Positions 16,326 through 24,241 of a DNA stretch of 34,962 bases are shown here, in pieces (the first letter of the stretch is position 1; each line of letters opens with the position of its first letter). Under the pieces are notes generated by a model. It was not told where the DNA came from, made no database searches, and saw nothing but the letters and a program-made list of their open reading frames with translations. The stretch is taken from NCBI GenBank assembly GCA_002479415.1, contig DLMZ01000051.1:11122-46083 (forward strand), read 5' to 3'. The stretch comes from Firmicutes bacterium UBA7523 (GTDB lineage Bacteria; Bacillota; Dethiobacteria; Dethiobacterales; Dethiobacteraceae). The position numbers and the translations under genes were made by a program.

Positions 16326-17012
16326 TTGCCCTTGATAAAGCTATTTTTCTGCTCCAGCTGTGGTGAGCGTCTGGATGATAAAACTAAGATATGCGGTAGC
16401 TGCGGCTTTCGCGCTAGAGAAGCAAATCCTTACGGCGAACAGCCGGTTCTTGGTGCGGGCGGCGTGGGCTGGTCGGAAAGAATAGATGATCCGCGCTTTG
16501 CCAAGTATCAGAAAAATAATCGCAGCTATATGTTTATATTTGCTGCTGTTATCGCGGTTCTTGTGCCGGGTATACTTCTTGCCACCGGCGAACTTGATTG
16601 GGATAGTGAAGGAAAGCTTGTTGTTGGTGTTATCGTCGGGTTGTATTTTCTTTCTGCTTTAATCATGTCTTTGAAAACAATTAGAAAAGGCAAGGAGTGG
16701 GAAGGAGTAGTTGAGGATAAGAAATATTCTCAGCGGGAGAGATGTGGCGGTATTTATGTTCGTCAGGCAGACGGCAAGCTTCGTGAGTTGAAGTACAGTA
16801 ATGACCGTACTCTGTATGACTACTATAAAGTTGGAGACAAGCTGCGCTTTCACTTTAAAAAAAACCTAAGAGCTATTGAGAAGTATGATAAGTCACGTGA
16901 TGAAATTCTTTTTTGTGTTTCCTGCGCCAGCATGTGCGATGCACGTGCAGACTATTGTGCCGCTTGCGGATGTCCGCTGTTAAAAGGGCAGCAGGCGCAA
17001 ATAACAAACTAG
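16326..17012 (+). CDS. Membrane protein with N- and C-terminal zinc ribbons
   Basis: The product is 228 residues, from a TTG with GGGAGGG 7 nt upstream. Residues about 9-27 form one zinc ribbon (CSSCGERLDDKTKICGSCGF). Two hydrophobic helices (about 68-90 and 100-118) form a hairpin, so both ends face the cytoplasm. A beta-rich segment of about 75 residues (EWEGVVEDKKYSQ to LRFHFKKNLRAIEKYD) resembles DUF3592-like small domains, and a second zinc ribbon (CVSCASMCDARADYCAACGC) ends the protein. It is the first gene of the divergent operon. Function unknown. Confidence 0.75.
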   Translation: MPLIKLFFCSSCGERLDDKTKICGSCGFRAREANPYGEQPVLGAGGVGWSERIDDPRFAKYQKNNRSYMFIFAAVIAVLVPGILLATGELDWDSEGKLVVGVIVGLYFLSALIMSLKTIRKGKEWEGVVEDKKYSQRERCGGIYVRQADGKLRELKYSNDRTLYDYYKVGDKLRFHFKKNLRAIEKYDKSRDEILFCVSCASMCDARADYCAACGCPLLKGQQAQITN

Positions 17013-17026
17013 AGAGGAGGCTGGCT

Positions 17027-17323
17027 ATGTTTTGCAACAATTGTAAGGGTACTCTGGCGCCTGACGATTTATTCTGTGAAAGTTGCGGCACTAAAGTGCC
17101 TCAGGAAACGCCGGAGCTTTCTCGAAATCACACAGCACCAATACCTCCGGTTACCCAGTCTGCTAATGTTGAGTCAACGGAAAACCCATTCACCCGTTTT
17201 TCGGAAGAGATGAATACCGGCAGCATTCAAGACAGAACTAGAAAAAGCGGCATGGCAATAACCGTCATAGTCGCAGTGCTAGCAATTGCAGCGGTAGTGG
17301 CTGCTATTCTGCTGCTGCGGTGA
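17027..17323 (+). CDS. Small zinc-ribbon protein with C-terminal membrane anchor
   Basis: The product is 98 residues. The ATG at 17027 sits 6 nt after GAGAGGAGG; the frame is open farther upstream but only inside the previous gene. Residues 3-21 are a zinc ribbon (CNNCKGTLAPDDLFCESCG), then a Pro/Ser/Thr/Asn-rich linker of about 50 residues, a short basic patch and a single C-terminal hydrophobic helix (about 77-97) ending in Arg. It is a tail-anchored type with the zinc ribbon in the cytoplasm. It lies 14 nt after the previous gene and 44 nt before lemA. Function unknown. Confidence 0.75.
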   Translation: MFCNNCKGTLAPDDLFCESCGTKVPQETPELSRNHTAPIPPVTQSANVESTENPFTRFSEEMNTGSIQDRTRKSGMAITVIVAVLAIAAVVAAILLLR

Positions 17324-17367
17324 CGGACGAACATATATTATTAACTTAACTTTTGGGGGGACTACTT

Positions 17368-17916
17368 ATGACAATTGGAATTATAGGTGCTGTTATTATT
17401 TTGCTTATAATTGTATTCGCCGCATCATATAACAGCTTTGTTAAACTGCGCAATCAGTCCGACGAAGCATTTTCCACCATGGATATATTTTTAAAAAAGC
17501 GCTACGACATGATTCCAAACCTTGTGGAGATTGTTAAGCAGTACGCATCTCACGAACAAAAAACGCTGGAAAAGGTGACCCAGGCTCGCAGCATGGCAAT
17601 GAATGCCCGAAGCTTTGAGGAACGGACTCAAAGTGAAAACATCCTTTCCAACACGCTAAAATCCTTATTTGCCGTTTCCGAAAACTATCCCCAGCTTAAA
17701 GCTAACGAAAACTTTCTGAATCTTCAAAACCAATTGGTTTCACTTGAAAATGACATTTCTCAATCACGGAAGTACTATAATGGTGTAGTTAAAGTAATGA
17801 ACAATAAGGTAGAGATGTTTCCATCAAACCTTATCGCCGCTATTTTAGGTTTCAGGCGTTATCCCTTCTTTGCGGCTGACCAAAATGAACGGCAGAATGT
17901 CCAGGTACGTTTTTAA
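17368..17916 (+). CDS. lemA: LemA family protein
   Basis: The product is 182 residues from the ATG at 17368 (GGGGGGA 6 nt upstream). One N-terminal membrane helix (about 3-24) is followed by the long helical LemA core with the hallmark LRNQSDEAF, KKRYDMIPNLVEIVKQY and NDISQSRKYYNGVVKVMN, and an FPSNLIAAILGF end. Most of the chain should lie outside the membrane. LemA proteins are widespread and often paired with DUF2207 or TPM-domain genes; their biochemical role is not settled. The stop is directly followed by the start of the DUF2207 gene with no spacer, which indicates coupling. Confidence 0.93.
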   Translation: MTIGIIGAVIILLIIVFAASYNSFVKLRNQSDEAFSTMDIFLKKRYDMIPNLVEIVKQYASHEQKTLEKVTQARSMAMNARSFEERTQSENILSNTLKSLFAVSENYPQLKANENFLNLQNQLVSLENDISQSRKYYNGVVKVMNNKVEMFPSNLIAAILGFRRYPFFAADQNERQNVQVRF

Positions 17917-19803
17917 ATGCGCAGGCATGTTTATTATATCTGCTTTTTAACGTTGCTGCTAATTTCCCTGTTTTTAGCTGTGCCGGCGTATGCGCTGGAA
18001 GCGTTTGAGATTACCGCTTATGATATCCAAATGGATGTCCGCAGTGACAACAGCTATAAAATTTCTGAAACCATCGATGTCAGGTTTATCGCGCAGCGTC
18101 ACGGGATAATAAGGACAATTCCGCTGAAAACCTATGGCGGCGGCTGGGCCTCAGTTCGGGATGTAAAGGTGCTGGAGCACAAATACTCAACTGCAAGGGC
18201 TGACGGCAACCTGGAAATCAAAATTGGTGATGCGAATAGATTTGCCGGAACAGCAGAGCGGTATAGCATTAATTATGTTTACGACATTGGCGATGACGGT
18301 CTGCGCGATATGGACGAGCTTTATTTCAACCTGATCGGGACTGACTGGGATTGCCCCATTGACAACATAACGTTTGCAATTACAATGCCCTTTGCTTTTG
18401 ATGAGAGCAAGCTCAACTTTACTTACGGAAAGAAAGGCAGTACCGAGAGCAGCAGGGTGAACTATGCTGTAAACGGCACAACAATAACAGGCCGACTGAC
18501 CGGTCCGCTTCAGCCTAATGAGGCGCTGACAGTTGCGCTGCCGTTGCCCCAAGGCTACTATACAGATGTAAAGAGCGATTCTTCTTCGCTGCTTGCCCGC
18601 TTTGGCTGGCTGCTGCCTTTGCTTTTAATTGTGGCAGGTATAGCTGTATGGATAGCGCTGGGGAAAAAGCGGCAAATCTTTCCCACGGTTGAATTCTACC
18701 CTCCTCAGGGGACAACTTCTGCCGATGTAGGCTTTCTGATAGACGGGCGGGTTGATCCCTTCGATGTGACATCCCTGATTGTTTACTGGGCCGACAAAGG
18801 GTATCTTTCCATAACGGAGCAGAGAGTAAAAAGAGGGTTTTTCACAAAAAAGACTTTTCTCCTAACAAAGCTTAATGAAATGGGAGATGAAGCAAAGCCG
18901 TATGAGCAAAAAATGTTCAATGACCTTTTTACAAACTACGGTAACGGCACGGAGGTAAATACTGAACAGCTTGAGCAACGCTTTTATATTACAACGGATT
19001 TAGTGAAAAAGATGGTAAAAAGCAGCTTTGAGGATTCTCCCGATACTTCTATTTTTGCATCGTCCAGCAAAACATGCCGCCGAATATTATGGCTCCTGGC
19101 GGTATTGGCGCCGGTGCCTGTCCTGATGATTATCTTTCAGCGGTCAACGGGAAGGCCAGCCGGGATAGAAGTGATCGGCAGCGTACTTCTGTTTACTATT
19201 ATTATCGTAGTAACCTACGGAATGTTTGCCAATTTGCTTGTTTCCTGGCAGGGGCTGCCCAAAAGGGGACTCCTTGGCACTCTACTTAGAAGCACCCTTC
19301 CGGCTATTATTTTTAGCTTCTTTACTATTCTTATTGCCGACACAAGCGGGCTGCTTGCTTTCATGACTTTTTCTCTGGCAGCGGCGTTTATCCTGATATG
19401 GCTCTCTTTTCGCTGTGATCGCCGTACACAGCTTGGTGACTGGTATTTAGAGCGGCTGATTGGGCTTAAGGAGTTTTTAAAAGTAACAGAGCTTGACCGT
19501 ATTAAGCTGTTGGTGGATGAGAATCCCCAGTATTTTTATAATGTATTGCCTTATGCAATGGTGCTGGGGGTAACTGATAAGTGGATTAGAAATTTCGATG
19601 GTATTGCTATTGCCCCGCCGGATTGGTACCGTTCAGATACTGCAGGAGGTGCATTTAATGTCGGTATTTTTGCTCGAGACCTGGATCAGGGCTTGCGTAT
19701 TGTATCGGCCGGCATGATTTCCCGCCCATCTTCACAGGGTGGAAGTTCCGATGGCGGCTCAGCTGGCGGCGGTTCAGGCGGTGGCGGTGGCAGAAGCTGG
19801 TAG
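17917..19803 (+). CDS. DUF2207 domain membrane protein
   Basis: The product is 628 residues. A signal peptide (about 1-27, ending near VPAYALEAF) is followed by the extracellular DUF2207 beta domain to about residue 220 (SYKISETIDVRF, HGIIRTIPL, LPLPQGYY). A helix near 230-248 leads to a cytoplasmic segment with the family winged-helix pattern (GFLIDGRVDPFDVTSLIVYWADKGYL, split over the site), two or three more helices (about 385-495), a conserved region and a Gly/Ser-rich tail ending in GGGGGRSW, typical of the family. It starts on the base after the lemA stop. The LemA/DUF2207 pair is a recurrent envelope module of unknown function. Confidence 0.93.
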   Translation: MRRHVYYICFLTLLLISLFLAVPAYALEAFEITAYDIQMDVRSDNSYKISETIDVRFIAQRHGIIRTIPLKTYGGGWASVRDVKVLEHKYSTARADGNLEIKIGDANRFAGTAERYSINYVYDIGDDGLRDMDELYFNLIGTDWDCPIDNITFAITMPFAFDESKLNFTYGKKGSTESSRVNYAVNGTTITGRLTGPLQPNEALTVALPLPQGYYTDVKSDSSSLLARFGWLLPLLLIVAGIAVWIALGKKRQIFPTVEFYPPQGTTSADVGFLIDGRVDPFDVTSLIVYWADKGYLSITEQRVKRGFFTKKTFLLTKLNEMGDEAKPYEQKMFNDLFTNYGNGTEVNTEQLEQRFYITTDLVKKMVKSSFEDSPDTSIFASSSKTCRRILWLLAVLAPVPVLMIIFQRSTGRPAGIEVIGSVLLFTIIIVVTYGMFANLLVSWQGLPKRGLLGTLLRSTLPAIIFSFFTILIADTSGLLAFMTFSLAAAFILIWLSFRCDRRTQLGDWYLERLIGLKEFLKVTELDRIKLLVDENPQYFYNVLPYAMVLGVTDKWIRNFDGIAIAPPDWYRSDTAGGAFNVGIFARDLDQGLRIVSAGMISRPSSQGGSSDGGSAGGGSGGGGGRSW

Positions 19804-19827
19804 CTTTAATAAAGGAGGTGCTTTAAA

Positions 19828-22668
19828 ATGGAATGCCTTAAATGCGGCGCTGAGCTCTCGGCAGACGCCAAGTTTTGTCGGAAATGCGGCACAAAGGTAA
19901 TGCTTAATAACAAGGAGGATGGGCATGACTCCAAGCCGCTTGCGGTAGGTCCGGAATGTAAAGAATGCGGTGACGTGCTTTCGGCTGCAGCAAAATTTTG
20001 CCGAAAATGCGGGACCGCTGCAGATTCGGCTAAAAAGGAAGCTGCTGCTCCAGTATTGCCCAAACTTCAAAAAGAGCCGGTTAATTTGCCTCCCAAAAAA
20101 CCGGTTAAAGCTTTGCCTGCAGTTCCTGCGGTGTCGATACTTAAAAAACGCCCGTGGCTAAAAGCTGTGGCAGCAGTGCTGACTGTTTCATTGGTTGGCA
20201 CATTAATATGGCAGAGTTTGCCGGAGCGGGGGCGCAGCCCTCAGCACTCTACTCCCGGCTATTTAAATACCGAGGGGATAGAGGGGATAGTAGACATCGA
20301 CAGGGTAGCTGCTTCCTATGTTCCTCTTGCGGGAATCACCTTTACTCCGCAGGAACTGGCTCTGGCAGGCGAGACTGCCGAAGTTTCTCCTGATTCACCT
20401 AAAGCAACAATTTCCGGAGTAACTGTGGATTTTGGAGAATTTAACCTTGCCGGCACTAACTCTCTAGAGATAGCAAGGCTGCCAGATAAGATAGATAAAG
20501 GTGCAGGCGTTCATGCCCAAACTTACAATATTACGCTGGGGGATGTCAAAGAATTCCCTGCAATGGTAGAGGTCACAATTCCCTACGACCCTGCAGGGCT
20601 CACGGCGGATGAAGCTCATTATGCAATATCGGTGGGCTGGTATGATGAAAGCGACGGTATGTGGAAAATATTACCGTCAGAAGTAAATACAGCTGATAAC
20701 ACAGTTACTTTTAAAACCGATCACTTTACTCCTTTCTCCGCTTTGAAAAACACGCTGACCAAGGGTGACATCGTTTTTTACTACGAGAACAATACTTACT
20801 TAGGGCCAAACACTCCGGTGCTTGTTGACACCGGAGCCTTAAAAAAAGTGTTGAATAATTTAAGCCCGGACGCCTTTGATAAGCTGATTCGCGACAAAGC
20901 TGTTCCTACTAACGAGTTCATGTCCAGCGGCTTCGGCTTTATAAACACACTGGCCTCCGGCGGAGATTATGTCCTTGCGTTTAATCAATTCGGCGGTAAT
21001 TTCACGCCTATGGTAGGTACTTTACAACAAGCTGTGGGAGCAAAGTTTACAGCTATCGGAGCTGCGGCAATTGCGTATAAAGTAACGGACCAATGGAGCC
21101 GGGGCGTTACTACCGACAGGATTATTCGTGACAATGCCTTTAGCCTTCTGGAGTTGGTTGCAACCGGTGTCATCATGGTTAAAGCTTCTCCTTTTGTAGT
21201 AGTTTGTGCTGCAGGAATTTGGACGGCCGGTATAGTGGATTCCATGGTTAGAGAAGATGAGGATGATTTAAGCAAGTACTGGAATCATCTAGAAAGAAGC
21301 TATGACCACTTTAACCGTTATCACATAACTTATCAGAGCAGCACAGGGCAGTGCGGCTATAGGATAAATATGCCCGGCAGAAGCTCGGCGCTGCGTTCCG
21401 GCGAGCGGATGCTTACAGCTAAAAGCGATTGGGGTGCGGTTGTTAGCAATATCTATGATAAAAACAAAAACTATCCCAGGCTTATTAAGCCTAACGTAGA
21501 TAAGCTTGTTGCCAGCTATAGTGACGTTTTTTGGAATGCTCCACGGGCCGATATCCTATACTGGATAGACCAGAGCGGTATCCTTCCTGCGGGAACTATG
21601 GCCAAGGATTTGCCGTGGCCGACTACTGCTGCCGAAGTGCAAAGGTATAAGGACAGGTGCCGGGCCAGAACGCACGACAGGCTTCAGCCCCTTTATAAAG
21701 CTATGGCGGAAAAGGAGCTAAGGGATCTTTGGACAGAGTTTTATACATCTGCTTTTGCATTGGCCGACGAATTTAACGAAACCATTATCTTTGAAGTCAA
21801 AGACCCTGCGCTAGAAGAGCCCGGCTTTGCAAAATCCAGATATGCCAAAAACGTTCTGCATCTTAAAGCCAACGGTAATTACTCCTTTGAGGACTTTATC
21901 TGCGCCGAGCGTCACAACGATTCGGACAGGATTTTCTCCTGTAACGTTTATCACTACATTACAGCCGGTATGCCAAGTGAGCTGTCCATATACCCTCCGG
22001 GAGCAGATATTTATACACTTATGGACGAGTCGGTGCCTTTCACGGCAGAAACACCGCTTACGGTTATCTATTTGGAGGGCAAGCCGCCCATCGGTCAGTC
22101 GGTTGCTTTGAAGCGGAGCTATGAGTTTAATTCTCTGCAAAAAAATCGCAACACCTTTATCATTCTGGGGCTTGAAAGCATGGGAGATATTCCTATAGAC
22201 AAGAATGGCAGCTTTTCGGTGACCACCACTTACAGCTACTCACCCGCTCCCTATGAAGCCGGAGACTTTGCTTATCAGGATCTTTCTGTGAATGGTACCA
22301 TGACATTCAGTGGCAACATCGATTGGAGCCTTGAGTCTGTGCCTGCCATAAGTCACGAGGTGGGTACGTTCAAGCTGTCAGGCAGGGCTGTTGCGGAGTT
22401 TTCCGGTGACGGCAGTGATTACTTTGGTGAATACTATAACACTTATGAATCTGTAGAGGAATTTAGCGGCGAGGGAACTATTCATATTATGCCAAATGAA
22501 AAGATCCTCTATATAAAAATGGCCAGCGGTACCGCTGTGGAGAAGGGGACAAAAGTTAAAGACTACACTTATCATAATCACGCAGACTATGTTAAGCCCT
22601 TTGAAGAGGACCACACAAGAAACTTTATAAGCTTATGGCCCAAATTTTATTACACGCGTGGTGAGTAA
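19828..22668 (+). CDS. Large membrane-anchored protein with two N-terminal zinc ribbons
   Basis: The product is 946 residues; AAAGGAGGTG lies 7 nt before the ATG. Two near-identical zinc ribbons (CLKCGAELSADAKFCRKCG at 3-21 and CKECGDVLSAAAKFCRKCG at about 48-66) look like a recent duplication. A Pro/Lys-rich linker and one helix (about 112-130) follow, then about 810 residues, presumably outside the cell. The first outer part (about 155-310) has beta strands and the phrase KTDHFTPFSAL, common in ZU5-like autoproteolytic or sheet domains. A hydrophobic pair near 400-475 may be a second membrane hairpin. The C-terminal third is beta-rich with many Tyr and Asp. I recognise no enzyme motif. It is the last gene of the operon. 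Confidence 0.75.
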   Translation: MECLKCGAELSADAKFCRKCGTKVMLNNKEDGHDSKPLAVGPECKECGDVLSAAAKFCRKCGTAADSAKKEAAAPVLPKLQKEPVNLPPKKPVKALPAVPAVSILKKRPWLKAVAAVLTVSLVGTLIWQSLPERGRSPQHSTPGYLNTEGIEGIVDIDRVAASYVPLAGITFTPQELALAGETAEVSPDSPKATISGVTVDFGEFNLAGTNSLEIARLPDKIDKGAGVHAQTYNITLGDVKEFPAMVEVTIPYDPAGLTADEAHYAISVGWYDESDGMWKILPSEVNTADNTVTFKTDHFTPFSALKNTLTKGDIVFYYENNTYLGPNTPVLVDTGALKKVLNNLSPDAFDKLIRDKAVPTNEFMSSGFGFINTLASGGDYVLAFNQFGGNFTPMVGTLQQAVGAKFTAIGAAAIAYKVTDQWSRGVTTDRIIRDNAFSLLELVATGVIMVKASPFVVVCAAGIWTAGIVDSMVREDEDDLSKYWNHLERSYDHFNRYHITYQSSTGQCGYRINMPGRSSALRSGERMLTAKSDWGAVVSNIYDKNKNYPRLIKPNVDKLVASYSDVFWNAPRADILYWIDQSGILPAGTMAKDLPWPTTAAEVQRYKDRCRARTHDRLQPLYKAMAEKELRDLWTEFYTSAFALADEFNETIIFEVKDPALEEPGFAKSRYAKNVLHLKANGNYSFEDFICAERHNDSDRIFSCNVYHYITAGMPSELSIYPPGADIYTLMDESVPFTAETPLTVIYLEGKPPIGQSVALKRSYEFNSLQKNRNTFIILGLESMGDIPIDKNGSFSVTTTYSYSPAPYEAGDFAYQDLSVNGTMTFSGNIDWSLESVPAISHEVGTFKLSGRAVAEFSGDGSDYFGEYYNTYESVEEFSGEGTIHIMPNEKILYIKMASGTAVEKGTKVKDYTYHNHADYVKPFEEDHTRNFISLWPKFYYTRGE

Positions 22669-22704
22669 GCTTACAGAGCAAGCAGGCTGAAGAAATAGTT
22701 ATTT

Positions 22705-22741
22705 AACAGCAATTAAGGCGTATGCCCGGATTGCTGTTTTT
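22705..22741 (+). terminator. Rho-independent terminator of the zinc-ribbon/LemA operon
   Basis: AACAGCAAT (22705-22713) pairs with ATTGCTGTT (22730-22738); an inner GGC/GCC pair closes the loop. Five Ts follow at the 3' foot. Confidence 0.8.
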
Positions 22742-22837
22742 CTTTACCCTGCAAAAATTATGTATCAAAGCAAAAATTAGTTGCGGAATATAATAAAAAG
22801 AGTCTGGAATAATAAAAAAAACTAAAGGAGGGTTATG

Positions 22838-24106
22838 ATGCTGAATCCTTTTCAAGAAAAGCCAATGCAGCTTGGAGATACAGTTATGGATTGGGGGACA
22901 ATCTACCCCAAGCCGTACTCAAAGTACGATGTTGACCCATATACAAAGGTACGTATTATTTTAATGAACGGTATAGAAGTGGAAGCAACAATGTTTTCTC
23001 ACCAGTTTCACCGTAATTGTAATAACAATGATTTGAGGCGCGAACTGGCAATGATGCGCAGGATTGAGCAGCTGCAGCAAAAACATATTAATTGGCTAAA
23101 GCCTATTGACGAAACTGCTCTTGAAAACACAATCGGCTATGAGCATGTAGCCGTAGATTTAACGGCTTGGCTTGCCCAAAACGAACCGGATAACTATGTT
23201 AAGCAAACATTGGATTTTGCTCTTTTGGAAGACTTTGACCATCTATACAGATATGCCAATTTGCTTAATCTGGATAAATGCATTCCTTCGCACCAACTGG
23301 TTAAAGGTTATGTGGAAATTACCCCGGGCCGGCCTACCATAGCGGAGCACCGACACCCAAATGATGTGGTTAGGGGATATATAGATTTCAATAAAGCTGA
23401 TATTCGCACCAAGCTAAATATCCTTACCATTGTTGCTGCGGAACAGCAGACCATGAATTTTTATATGAATATCGGCAACACTTACTACAATGACCTTGGG
23501 CGCCAGCTTTATCAGGAAATTGGCATGGTTGAAGAAGAGCATGTAAGTCAATATGGCTCATTGCTTGATCCCAATGCTACCTGGCTAGAGAATTTATTGC
23601 TCCACGAATACAACGAGTGCTATCTCTACTACTCTTTCTATCAGGATGAGATGGACCAGAATGTAAAATCGATTTGGGAAATGCATCTGCAGCAAGAAAT
23701 AGCGCATTTACATAGAGCGGCTGACCTTCTCGCAAAATATGAGAATAAGCAATGGGAGCAGGTTATACCGGGAGGGACATTCCCCAAGCTTCTCCAGTTT
23801 CATGATACCCGCGACTATGTGCGAAAAATATTGAGCGAGCAGGTTGAATTAACTGCCGATAAGGAAGATTTAAAGTATGTAAATGATTTGTCTGAAAGCC
23901 ACACATTCTTCTGGTATCAAGATAAAGTGAATCATAACGTCAATGAGGTTCCCAGCCATAAAGTAATTGCGGAACATCAAAAAATAAATACCCAGGACTA
24001 CCGGTCCGAAGTAAAACCCAATCCGGTAGAGGCTTTACGGGAGAGGACAAAAGATAATGTCACAAATGCAAGAACAAAAAGACAGTCTTTAGCTAAAGTT
24101 ATCTAG
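22838..24106 (+). CDS. Ferritin-like (putative diiron) protein of unknown function
   Basis: The product is 422 residues. ATGATG gives two starts; the second (22838) is better spaced from GGAGGG (5 nt). The central region looks like a four-helix diiron bundle: Glu202 (AAEQQTMNF), 30 residues later E-x-x-H at 232-235 (VEEEHVSQ), then Glu257 (LHEYNECY) and again 30 residues later E-x-x-H at 287-290 (QEIAHLH). A degenerate copy may lie N-terminal (Glu102 in YEHVAVDL and Glu131 in LEDFDHLYRY). The first 60 and last 80 residues are not recognised. No signal peptide or membrane helix is seen. It sits upstream of the hybrid-cluster protein gene, which fits a redox or stress role. I do not know a named family for it. 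Confidence 0.65.
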   Translation: MLNPFQEKPMQLGDTVMDWGTIYPKPYSKYDVDPYTKVRIILMNGIEVEATMFSHQFHRNCNNNDLRRELAMMRRIEQLQQKHINWLKPIDETALENTIGYEHVAVDLTAWLAQNEPDNYVKQTLDFALLEDFDHLYRYANLLNLDKCIPSHQLVKGYVEITPGRPTIAEHRHPNDVVRGYIDFNKADIRTKLNILTIVAAEQQTMNFYMNIGNTYYNDLGRQLYQEIGMVEEEHVSQYGSLLDPNATWLENLLLHEYNECYLYYSFYQDEMDQNVKSIWEMHLQQEIAHLHRAADLLAKYENKQWEQVIPGGTFPKLLQFHDTRDYVRKILSEQVELTADKEDLKYVNDLSESHTFFWYQDKVNHNVNEVPSHKVIAEHQKINTQDYRSEVKPNPVEALRERTKDNVTNARTKRQSLAKVI

Positions 24107-24120
24107 TTAGATACAACATA

Positions 24121-24153
24121 AACAGGTGGCAAGCAAAATGCTTGCCACCTGTT
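24121..24153. terminator. 14-bp perfect hairpin after the ferritin-like gene
   Basis: AACAGGTGGCAAGC, loop AAAAT, then the exact complement to 24153. No T-run follows, so it may end transcription poorly or serve as a 3'-end stabiliser. It lies 15 nt after the stop codon. Confidence 0.6.
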
Positions 24154-24241
24154 AATATCCTAAAGGATATCAGCTCTTTAGAATACAAAAAATATTAGGG
24201 GGGAAAATTGAAAAAACAACAAATCAGGAGGAATCGTCAAA

